In this document: piece by piece, positions 15,100 to 20,969 of the stretch
How positions within the stretch are numbered: position 1 is the stretch's first letter
Layout of the letters: each line of letters begins with the position of its first letter
NCBI GenBank assembly: GCA_002317475.1
Contig: DCIS01000069.1
Coordinates: forward strand, 1-20,969
Source: Prevotellaceae bacterium UBA1720
GTDB taxonomy: Bacteria > Bacteroidota > Bacteroidia > Bacteroidales > Bacteroidaceae
Reading direction: 5' to 3'
DNA length: 20,969 nt
The notes under the pieces: generated by a model
Database searches by the model: none
The model's input: the letters and a program-made list of their open reading frames with translations, nothing else
Told to the model about the DNA's origin: nothing
Made by a program: the position numbers and the translations under genes

Positions 15100-16920
15100 T
15101 TATTGTTGAATATATTTTCTTCCGTTCTTGATAATCAATCCCTTGAAACCTGCACCTACACGTTGACCGGAGAGGTTGTAGCTGTTTTCGAGGGTCTTGA
15201 GAATGGGAGTTTCCATAATCTCCTCAATGGCTGTTTCATCACCAATGGTATTCTTGGCGGCATTGACAATTTTACCTGTACTCTTGTCGATGACCAATGC
15301 TACGATATATACCTGGTCATAGTGGATGGCATTGACCAACAGGGTACTTGTAGGTATGCTTATCGCACATTCACTTTGAACGGGCTTGTTGGCGCTCAGT
15401 GTACCTAAGGTCTTTGCCTTGTTTATTCCGTTTGTGAACGAACTTGCCAAAGCTACATCGTTGAATACCCATCCAGAGAAGGAAGACTGTCCGAATTCGC
15501 CTCCGAAAGCAAATTTCTGCAAGTCATCTTCTACTTGATTAGCAGCATACTGGTAATAATAATTTGACTGCTTCCAAGCTGAAGAGGAACCTTTCAATCC
15601 ATCTGCCACCAGCACGTATTCAATGTCGTATGTATGACCGTCTGAAAGAGCCTCTACGTTGGCATATCCAGTTACGGACTTCTTGTCCTTGCTCCACATA
15701 CCACTTACTTCTACACCTACTGGGGCAACCTTGTTCAATGCTTCGGCGAAGTCTGCACGGATATCGTTTGCCGAACCATAATAGGGATCCATCTCGTCTC
15801 CACGCTCGATCATGCATGAGGGTGCGCCACTGAAATTCAGTTTCTTGTAATTGTTTGTTGCAATGGCCATTGCATCACGACTGTTGGATGAATACTGATG
15901 TAGGGCAATGCCAACGAAGGAGTCACCATATTTGGCACGCAGGTTCTCCATTCCTTGCATGCCTCGTGGGCACCAACCACATCCAGTACCGGTATATTCC
16001 TCAACAGCTACTCGGTGGGGGAAGAGTTTGTTCACGGTGATCAACTTGCCTATGGCAGGTTCCTCTGTTGAAGTGTTAGCCTGACCATTTATCTTGGTGA
16101 TGGTGATGGTGACTTCTTCTGTAGTAGTATTGCTATTGGCATCAATGGGTATGTTGACGCTACCAATACCTACCAAGGCATTGATAGGCTTACTGAGATT
16201 GATGTGTTTCTCTGCGCTGGTTACACCATTGCGTGTGATGGTGTAATCCAGTTGGGTTGCACTTACAGTACCTGTATTTTGTACGCCCATCTCTATCTTG
16301 CCCGATTTACCTTTCAGCAGATAGGTGTCTTCAAAGTCGAAGGCGATCATGCTGTTTTGGGCAAACTCCTTCTCGACAATGGCTTGTGCGCAAAGGTTGC
16401 CATAGCTGCTCAAACCGACGTTGTAGTATCCTGTTCCACTCCCCAGATCGCCATAGATATAGCTTTCGCAGATATAGCCTTCCTCTGAGACAGAGAGGGG
16501 TTTGTTTGTACTTGTCTGCTCATAGTCGTAACCAATACAGATTCCAGACAAACCACTTAAATCCAGTTTTACGGGTTTATCGAACATCACTTCATTCCAT
16601 CCGGCTTTTGAGGATGTGACGCGTGCCACGGCAAGGGTGTCCTCCTTTGACTGGTTGTATTTCAGGACGAAGCATTTGGTGGTGTTGCAAGGCTCTGCAA
16701 CAGCAAAACGCATACCTACCACCTTTCCACCATCATAGGCAGTTAACAATCCTGCGGGAATGTCTGCTACGATGCTATAGGTTCCAGGGTAACCTGTTAG
16801 TCCTAAACCACTTTCCGAGTGGTCGTCGCTGGTGTATGCACCCATATACTGTCTGCTGGTTTGGGCAAAGGAAATGGTCGAGAGCAACATAGTTGCCAAG
16901 CAGAGAATGTACTTTTTCAT
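15100..16920 (-). CDS. Secreted Omp28-like thioredoxin-fold protein with CTD
   Basis: A 606-residue protein. ATG 16920 is chosen over the ATG at 16998 because it begins a good signal peptide (MKKYILCLATMLLSTISFAQ), whereas the upstream extension runs through hairpins at 16954-17004. The N-terminal domain resembles the beta-sandwich often found before Omp28 modules (MGAYTSDDHSESGLGL). A CARDB-like segment follows at about 210-300, then EEYTGTGCGWCPRG with CGWC at 314-317. GAPSCMIERG fits the cis-Pro loop and contains an extra Cys. The Tyr-rich KQSNYYYQYAANQ and the GEFGQSSFSGW region parallel the downstream 1216-residue paralog. The C-terminus is YNLSGQRVGAGFKGLIIKNG, a clear sorting module. 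Likely a surface disulfide-active or binding protein; the chemistry is inferred from motifs only. Confidence 0.87.
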   Translation of the reverse strand: MKKYILCLATMLLSTISFAQTSRQYMGAYTSDDHSESGLGLTGYPGTYSIVADIPAGLLTAYDGGKVVGMRFAVAEPCNTTKCFVLKYNQSKEDTLAVARVTSSKAGWNEVMFDKPVKLDLSGLSGICIGYDYEQTSTNKPLSVSEEGYICESYIYGDLGSGTGYYNVGLSSYGNLCAQAIVEKEFAQNSMIAFDFEDTYLLKGKSGKIEMGVQNTGTVSATQLDYTITRNGVTSAEKHINLSKPINALVGIGSVNIPIDANSNTTTEEVTITITKINGQANTSTEEPAIGKLITVNKLFPHRVAVEEYTGTGCGWCPRGMQGMENLRAKYGDSFVGIALHQYSSNSRDAMAIATNNYKKLNFSGAPSCMIERGDEMDPYYGSANDIRADFAEALNKVAPVGVEVSGMWSKDKKSVTGYANVEALSDGHTYDIEYVLVADGLKGSSSAWKQSNYYYQYAANQVEDDLQKFAFGGEFGQSSFSGWVFNDVALASSFTNGINKAKTLGTLSANKPVQSECAISIPTSTLLVNAIHYDQVYIVALVIDKSTGKIVNAAKNTIGDETAIEEIMETPILKTLENSYNLSGQRVGAGFKGLIIKNGRKYIQQ

Positions 16921-17026
16921 CTTGTATACCTTAATTATATTATTTATGCCAAAGGTGGGTATTGGTAATATCCCACCCTTGAGAGAGGATAAACACATAT
17001 CCTCCTAACAATGTTTCTTGTCTCTT
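16921..17026 (-). repeat. Two hairpins in an intra-operon gap
   Basis: This 106-bp gap holds GAGGATA/TATCCTC (16985-16991, 16998-17004; 6-nt loop), then on the minus strand a stronger hairpin made of GGTGGG/CCCACC (16954-16959, 16972-16977) plus TATT/AATA arms around a 3-nt loop. No run of T follows, so complete termination is unlikely. mRNA processing, stabilisation of the upstream part, or attenuation would lower or alter expression of the large paralogs downstream. Confidence 0.6.
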
Positions 17027-17623
17027 TTATTTAATGATACGCTTCTTTACGCTACCATCTGCGTAGCGAATAAGGTTGATACCCTTTTTCAAAGCATTGA
17101 TCTTGTTGCCTGTCATATCAAAGATGGCCACAATCTTCTTGCTTGCGTTCAATGCTGTTACATTAGCAGGATCAGCATATACGAAGTTTACCTTCAAGGT
17201 GTTGCCTGTGCTGAGCTTGAATTCCACGGTGCAGGTGCCATACTGACCTTCTCCATCAATCACCCATTCGGTGTTGGTAATAGCAGTGGTGGTGTTTGCG
17301 TCAATCTTCAGGTTGGCGAGGTTGATGGTCGCGGGCTTCATGGCATTCTTACATGTGCTGCCGAAGCAGCATGCAAAACTACCATTTGGCAAAGTGCTAA
17401 CCACAGCGTCCATGGTGAAAGTCAACGATTTGCTTGTGGTATTCTTGACGCTGATGCCTTCCAAGCTTATCTGGAATTCATCCCAGTCATTTACTTCTGC
17501 CTTGTCCATGGTGATGGTAGCACCATTGGCCAGTTCCTTTCCGTTGGCATCAACAAACACCAACTGTGCTGTGGTGGTGAGGGAGCACAGCATCACTCCC
17601 AATACGAGTAGTAATTTCTTCAT
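17027..17623 (-). CDS. Small secreted protein with Cys-rich loop and CTD
   Basis: A 198-residue protein with a signal peptide (MKKLLLVLGVMLCSLTTTAQ) and a single beta-sandwich-like domain. Three cysteines sit close together (CCFGSTC; C85, C86, C91), and one more lies further on in YGTCTVEF. The C-terminus, from about residue 160 (IVAIFDMTGNKINALKKGIN), follows the pattern of a T9SS type A sorting domain: a D.tGk.v turn, a G.n.ir strand and a basic tail. It lies between the Omp28-like lipoprotein (12-bp gap) and the Omp28-like CTD protein, so its cysteines could be substrates of those CxxC proteins; this is inference. I do not recognise a named family. Confidence 0.83.
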   Translation of the reverse strand: MKKLLLVLGVMLCSLTTTAQLVFVDANGKELANGATITMDKAEVNDWDEFQISLEGISVKNTTSKSLTFTMDAVVSTLPNGSFACCFGSTCKNAMKPATINLANLKIDANTTTAITNTEWVIDGEGQYGTCTVEFKLSTGNTLKVNFVYADPANVTALNASKKIVAIFDMTGNKINALKKGINLIRYADGSVKKRIIK

Positions 17624-17635
17624 ATTTGATGTTGT

Positions 17636-18418
17636 TTATTTCTTGATTTTCTTGATAATGGCCTGACTCACACCGTTGTCACTATAGGTGAAGGCAACGA
17701 TGGCACAATTCTCAGCTACGTATTTCTCGTTCAGCACAAATGTCCGATGAAGAGGCAGAGGAGTTTCTGTAAAGGTGATGTCCTCACCCCAATCGCCGTT
17801 GATAGCTTCGCGAAGCACGTGATTATGAACGTATTGCTTGTTGGTGCTTCCATCGGGCTGTTTCTGGGCAGCCACAATGCCATCCTCTATGACCCAAATC
17901 TGCAATTTCTCCTTGACGCCTACTTTGCCAAGGGCTGAGATGTCAATGCTGACCTCACGTTTGGTGTCATCGTATGATGTACTCAGGTCCAATGAAACGT
18001 CAGTGGTTTTCTTCAACTCATTGGATACTACACTTGCCCATTGACTATATTCGTCATTGGCAGCACCACGGTTGATCTTGGCCACGGGTTGTCCTTGTGT
18101 GTCTGAGAACCAATGGTTCCAGTAGGTCTGGCCCAGGTCGGTCATCAATCCACTGGCTAATCCGAAGGGACCGCAATGAATGGCTACGGCAATAACCGTT
18201 TCCTCACCGTAAGCCTCTTGTATATCGTGTATTGCGTTGGTGGCGTTGGGGCAGTTCACGCATTTCTGACCCGTGAAATCCTCAATCAGCACCGTACGGT
18301 TCACTTCTGCAGGTTCCACATAGATCAAGCGCTCGTCCTCGGCAATGTTACTGCACGAACCAGCAAACATTGCACCTAGAACCATGGCCAGCATGCCTAT
18401 CTTATATCTTGCTCTCAT
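17636..18418 (-). CDS. Omp28-like thioredoxin-fold lipoprotein
   Basis: A 260-residue lipoprotein from ATG 18418. An earlier in-frame ATG at 18481 would overlap the preceding gene and bury the signal peptide. The lipobox is AGSC with Cys22, followed by SNIAEDE, whose acidic residues could act as a surface-export signal. The Omp28-like domain starts at about 42 (VLIEDFTGQKCVNCPNA) with CVNC at 53-56; GQPVAKINRG fits the cis-Pro loop. The later VEDGIVAAQ and HNHVLREAINGDWGED segments match the 905-residue protein more than the two paralogs next door. It has no sorting module, so lipid is its anchor. It starts 5 bp after the stop of the barrel gene and precedes the 198-residue gene by 12 bp. Known relatives include Porphyromonas gingivalis Omp28; the biochemical role is not settled. 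Confidence 0.88.
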   Translation of the reverse strand: MRARYKIGMLAMVLGAMFAGSCSNIAEDERLIYVEPAEVNRTVLIEDFTGQKCVNCPNATNAIHDIQEAYGEETVIAVAIHCGPFGLASGLMTDLGQTYWNHWFSDTQGQPVAKINRGAANDEYSQWASVVSNELKKTTDVSLDLSTSYDDTKREVSIDISALGKVGVKEKLQIWVIEDGIVAAQKQPDGSTNKQYVHNHVLREAINGDWGEDITFTETPLPLHRTFVLNEKYVAENCAIVAFTYSDNGVSQAIIKKIKK

Positions 18419-18423
18419 TTTCT

Positions 18424-20088
18424 TTAGAAATTGTAGTTGTAGGAGATGCGCAATCCCTTGCTTGCTGGGATATAGCGGCATACACCACCATTACAGTTGT
18501 AGCCCGAACGTGTACGTCCATAACTCAGCTGGATGCGATGACTCTTGATGTTTCCTGTGACAGAGAAGTTGTAGTAGTGCTTCACGTCACCATATTCACC
18601 TGCTGTAGGTTCGCAACGTCCTATCTGGTCGCTGATAGTGAACATGAAGTAGGGGGCTACCGACAGTTCCAGAAGGCCAAAGAGCCAGTCTCCACTCTCA
18701 TGTGCGGTATGCAAGTATTGTAGCTCATCACGTAGTGTAACCTTTTTGTTGACTTTTGCTTTGTGCTCAAATACAAAAATGTGACTGTTGATCATGCCAC
18801 CTTCCTTCTGTATGATATCCTTGTTGTAGCTCTGGTACATATACATGGCATGAAATTCCAGATCCTTGTTCACCTTCTGTTCGTACATGAAATCCAGATC
18901 CTGATAGTACTTGTCACCATTCCTGAAGAAAGTTGACTTGTATCCGTCTGTGCCTGCTATACCGGCATCTGTGACGTTTCCTCGTGAATTACTTAGTCCG
19001 TTCACACGACTATAGTTCATCTTGAACTTTGGAGCATAGCGCCCCTTGATCTTGTAGGCAGCACTGGCTTGATAGGCCCATTCGCCCTCTGTCTGTGTAG
19101 CATATGGGTAAAGGGCAGCAAGGGCGTAGGTCTGGTCAACGGTGAAGGCGGGTAGGTGGTTTACATAGCTCGACTTGCTTGAGGGGTGCTCTGTGCGTAC
19201 ACTTCGGAAACCCATGTTTTCGCTACGTTTGGCCTGTGCTAACAACGAAAGACCCTTCCCTGCATAGGTAAGAGAAAGCAATTCGGCGTGGCCATTGCCA
19301 TAGATGTAGTTGTTCAGGGCATTGGGGTCCTGACTCTTGAAGGCATACTCTCCCAGTACCGAGAAACCGTTCTTCTGGAATCTCACACGTCCGTCAAAGG
19401 CATTCACATATTCGGGCAGGTTCAGCTTGTGCGTGGGATTGGTCATCACTATGTCATCAGCCTTCTCGTATTTGTTTACCCAGGAGGCACCTAGCGAGAG
19501 TACCGTTCCGTTCTCCTGCCATTTCTGTATGTAGTTCTCCAAGCCAAACTCAACGTCAGCACCAGATATCAGTGAGTGGTTCAGTTTCCAGTAGTTGCGT
19601 TGCATACCCGAAAGCACCTTCACAGTCAATCCGTTGATGGGGTTTACGGCAACGTGTGCTCCCAAGAGCGAGTTGTCAATTCCCAAGGTACGCTCCTCGT
19701 AGCTGCGAAGGATGAATCCCGAGCCGAACTGTTCGTAGAAGTTTCCGAGCGTGATGTCTGCCTTCTTCAGCTTGCCCTTGACCCAGATATTGGGGAGTCC
19801 CCATCCTTTGAAGTCGTTGTGCTCGTCCATGAATCCGGGCATGGGCCATTGAGTCAGCTCAAAGCGTGCTCCAGCATCAATGTACTTGCTTTGCAGGTTC
19901 ACGTTGGCGTAGGTGTTGGTCAGGAAGTACTTGTTGTCGTACTCCGATGTGCCGATGCTCGCATCCTGCTCGGGTGCCACCATCATGTCGCTCTGGATAC
20001 TTCCGCTCACGGTCACTTGTTTGTCCTGGGCGAAAATTCCTGTTAACCAGCTACATGCAGCAATTACCAGTAGTATCTTTTTCTTCAT
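18424..20088 (-). CDS. Predicted outer-membrane beta-barrel protein
   Basis: A 554-residue protein with signal peptide MKKKILLVIAACSWLTGIFA. The whole mature part alternates polar and hydrophobic residues with many Tyr, Trp and Gly, as in transmembrane strands, and ends in YNYNF with a terminal Phe, the usual barrel-assembly signature. There is no plug or TonB box. Recognisable phrases include NFYEQFGSGFILRSYEERT and the loop YNCNGGVCRY with a Cys pair near the C-terminus. It resembles the Bacteroidales family I remember as DUF6029, often found near Omp28/TlpA-type genes; that name needs a profile search. It probably forms a pore or a platform in the outer membrane for the adjacent lipoprotein. 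The leader contains nine octamers (20097-20168). Confidence 0.82.
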   Translation of the reverse strand: MKKKILLVIAACSWLTGIFAQDKQVTVSGSIQSDMMVAPEQDASIGTSEYDNKYFLTNTYANVNLQSKYIDAGARFELTQWPMPGFMDEHNDFKGWGLPNIWVKGKLKKADITLGNFYEQFGSGFILRSYEERTLGIDNSLLGAHVAVNPINGLTVKVLSGMQRNYWKLNHSLISGADVEFGLENYIQKWQENGTVLSLGASWVNKYEKADDIVMTNPTHKLNLPEYVNAFDGRVRFQKNGFSVLGEYAFKSQDPNALNNYIYGNGHAELLSLTYAGKGLSLLAQAKRSENMGFRSVRTEHPSSKSSYVNHLPAFTVDQTYALAALYPYATQTEGEWAYQASAAYKIKGRYAPKFKMNYSRVNGLSNSRGNVTDAGIAGTDGYKSTFFRNGDKYYQDLDFMYEQKVNKDLEFHAMYMYQSYNKDIIQKEGGMINSHIFVFEHKAKVNKKVTLRDELQYLHTAHESGDWLFGLLELSVAPYFMFTISDQIGRCEPTAGEYGDVKHYYNFSVTGNIKSHRIQLSYGRTRSGYNCNGGVCRYIPASKGLRISYNYNF

Positions 20089-20096
20089 TAATTTTG

Positions 20097-20168
20097 TCTT
20101 GTTGCCTCGTTGACTTGTTGTCTTGTTGACTTATTGACTTATTGTCTTGTTGATCCGTTGTCTCGTTG
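20097..20168 (-). repeat. Nine degenerate 8-bp repeats before the barrel gene
   Basis: Nine contiguous octamers run exactly in register; on the minus strand each reads CAAYRRGN-like (CAACAAGA, CAACAAGT, CAATAAGT, CAACGAGA and so on). The last ends 8 bp before the ATG at 20088. A CAA-rich RNA would be unstructured and could keep the start site open. Copy-number change by slippage would alter leader length, not reading frame. Confidence 0.75.
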
Positions 20169-20175
20169 TCTGTCT

Positions 20176-20197
20176 CCCCCTGAAGGGGGTTGGGGGG
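20176..20197 (-). repeat. G/C-tract hairpin after the tlpA-like gene
   Basis: CCCCC (20176-20180) can pair with GGGGG (20185-20189) or GGGGGG (20192-20197), immediately next to the TAG stop at 20198-20200. No T tract follows on the minus strand. It may slow RNA polymerase or protect the upstream mRNA segment. It resembles a dispersed intergenic repeat, but dispersal cannot be tested here. Confidence 0.55.
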
Positions 20198-20689
20198 CTA
20201 TTTCTTGACCAGCTCTCTTACTTTCTCGATCAACTCTTCCTCTGCACCATCGGTATAGCCATTGTGCTTATACACGATTTTGCCATTACCATCAAGGATG
20301 AGGGTATAGGGGATCATCTGAATACCCAAGGCACGCTTCAAGTCACCATTAGGGTCGAGCAGAACAGTCTCCCAGGGCCACTCGTTCTCGCTTACCAGCG
20401 GAGCAACCTTGTGGATGTTCTGTGCCTGGTCGATGGAGATAGCCACCAGTTTCACGCCAGTCTCTTTCTGCCAGTCCTCGTACACCTCGGCTATGGCACT
20501 AAGCTCACGGTTGCAAGGTTTGCACCAAGTGGCAAAAAAGTCGATGATGATGGGCTTGCCGTCATTACGCAGGGTGTCTGTCTTGATGGTCTTACCCTCT
20601 ATGGTCTTCAGGGTAACAGCAGGCATCTGAGCCATTGCAGTTGTGCTTACTCCAAGGAGGAGGCAACATGCCAGGAAAAATGATTTCAT
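20198..20689 (-). CDS. TlpA-like periplasmic thioredoxin
   Basis: A 163-residue TlpA/ResA-type protein. The signal peptide (MKSFFLACCLLLGVSTTAMA) sends it across the inner membrane, probably to the periplasm. The thioredoxin fold shows FFATWCKPC with CKPC at residues 56-59, the IPYT cis-Pro at 127, and TLILDGNGKIVYKHNGY as the strand and hairpin that follow. The VAISIDQAQN segment and an insert typical of AhpC/TSA-type folds lie between. The length is that of a minimal TlpA domain without the N-terminal DUF4369 often found in Bacteroides homologs. It is the first gene of the operon, with a consensus promoter 94-124 bp upstream. It likely carries out thiol-disulfide exchange, perhaps to the Omp28-like CxxC proteins downstream; that partnership is inferred from gene order. 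Confidence 0.92.
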   Translation of the reverse strand: MKSFFLACCLLLGVSTTAMAQMPAVTLKTIEGKTIKTDTLRNDGKPIIIDFFATWCKPCNRELSAIAEVYEDWQKETGVKLVAISIDQAQNIHKVAPLVSENEWPWETVLLDPNGDLKRALGIQMIPYTLILDGNGKIVYKHNGYTDGAEEELIEKVRELVKK

Positions 20690-20782
20690 CTTGCTATAAT
20701 TGTTTTGGTTTATTATTGGTTGGGCAAACTAAACATCGCGTATGTTAGTGTGCGCGAACATTTAAATATGCATAATTTCGTG

Positions 20783-20813
20783 CAAAGATAAGAAAAAATC
20801 CCGTTAGTTCCAA
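20783..20813 (-). promoter_or_regulatory. Operon promoter
   Basis: On the minus strand TTG (20813-20811, in TTTTCTTGG) is followed after 20 nt by TATCTTTG (20790-20783). Both elements and the spacing match the Bacteroidetes consensus. The start would be near 20776, giving a leader of about 87 nt. It is the only good promoter for the genes from 20689 to 9863. Confidence 0.7.
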
Positions 20814-20874
20814 GAAAATGGAATTATTTCAACATAACACTGTTCAAAAATCAAAAATCCGTTGATAAATGCAT

Positions 20875-20913
20875 CATGTTGAGATGTCATGTGTCATGTT
20901 GAGATGTCATGTG
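20875..20913. repeat. 20-bp tandem repeat, two copies
   Basis: CATGTTGAGATGTCATGTG occurs at 20875-20893 and again at 20895-20913, a period of 20 bp with exact matches. It lies upstream of the operon promoter and outside any gene. It could be a regulator site pair or simple intergenic repeat. Confidence 0.7.
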
Positions 20914-20917
20914 CCAT

Positions 20918-20969
20918 ACGTACAAACACCGTATAAACAACGTACAGACACCGTACGTTTACGTAGGCT
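20918..20969. repeat. 11-bp-period repeats at the right edge
   Basis: CGTA recurs at 20919, 20930, 20941, 20952 and 20962, a period of 11 bp (last step 10). Two 16-bp copies (20918-20933, 20940-20955) differ at one base. The array runs off the window. Its 11-bp units and TACGTAGGC word recall the repeats at 760-837. Confidence 0.6.

Noticed and set aside
16921..16998. N-terminal extension of the 606-residue protein from ATG 16998
   Set aside because: It would add 26 residues before a standard signal peptide and run through two stable hairpins; ATG 16920 is the better start.
17018..17611. Plus-strand open frame of 197 residues
   Set aside because: Antisense to the 198-residue secreted protein, which has a signal peptide and a sorting module; the plus frame has neither.
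18419..18481. N-terminal extension of the Omp28-like lipoprotein from ATG 18481
   Set aside because: It overlaps the end of the barrel gene and displaces the signal peptide and lipobox; ATG 18418 gives a normal lipoprotein leader.

Overview
The window looks like a chromosome segment from a Prevotella-type member of the Bacteroidales. The reasons are candidate promoters with the Bacteroidetes -7 consensus TAnnTTTG, A-rich translation starts without Shine-Dalgarno sequences, Omp28-type surface proteins, and several proteins ending in the short C-terminal module common in Prevotella secreted proteins (Y/FNLxGQ... GLIIKNGKKY), which I read as a type IX secretion (T9SS) sorting signal. All convincing protein genes lie on the minus strand, so the locus reads from right to left.

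Right to left: a consensus promoter (20783-20813) precedes tlpA-like thioredoxin gene 20198-20689. A 109-bp gap with nine degenerate octamers and a G/C-rich hairpin follows. Next come a predicted outer-membrane beta-barrel (18424-20088), an Omp28-like lipoprotein with a CVNC motif (17636-18418), a small secreted Cys-containing protein (17027-17623), two large secreted Omp28-like paralogs with CGWC and CGNC motifs (15100-16920 and 11446-15096), and a 527-residue secreted beta-rich protein (9863-11446). Spacing is tight (5, 12, 106 and 3 bp, then a 1-bp TAATG overlap). An intrinsic terminator at 9702-9739 ends this likely seven-gene operon. Two further genes follow, each with its own candidate promoter: a 1795-residue modular surface protein (4102-9489), closed by a near-perfect intrinsic terminator at 4023-4058, and a third CTD-bearing Omp28-like protein with CGWC (1250-3967).

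The left 1.25 kb has no convincing protein gene. It holds a leftward promoter pointing off the window (123-154), a candidate plus-strand structured small RNA (about 381-605) with upstream direct repeats, a -7 box and a strong terminator, then a repeat-rich intergenic stretch with a 14-bp and a 23-bp perfect inverted repeat. The right edge carries short tandem repeats with an 11-bp period similar in flavour to those on the left.

Taken together, the locus appears to encode cell-envelope redox and adhesion proteins: a periplasmic TlpA-like reductase candidate, an outer-membrane barrel, and four thioredoxin-fold Omp28-like proteins that differ in how they are anchored (one lipoprotein, three with CTDs) and in their N-terminal modules. 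Their functional coupling is inference from gene order and motifs.
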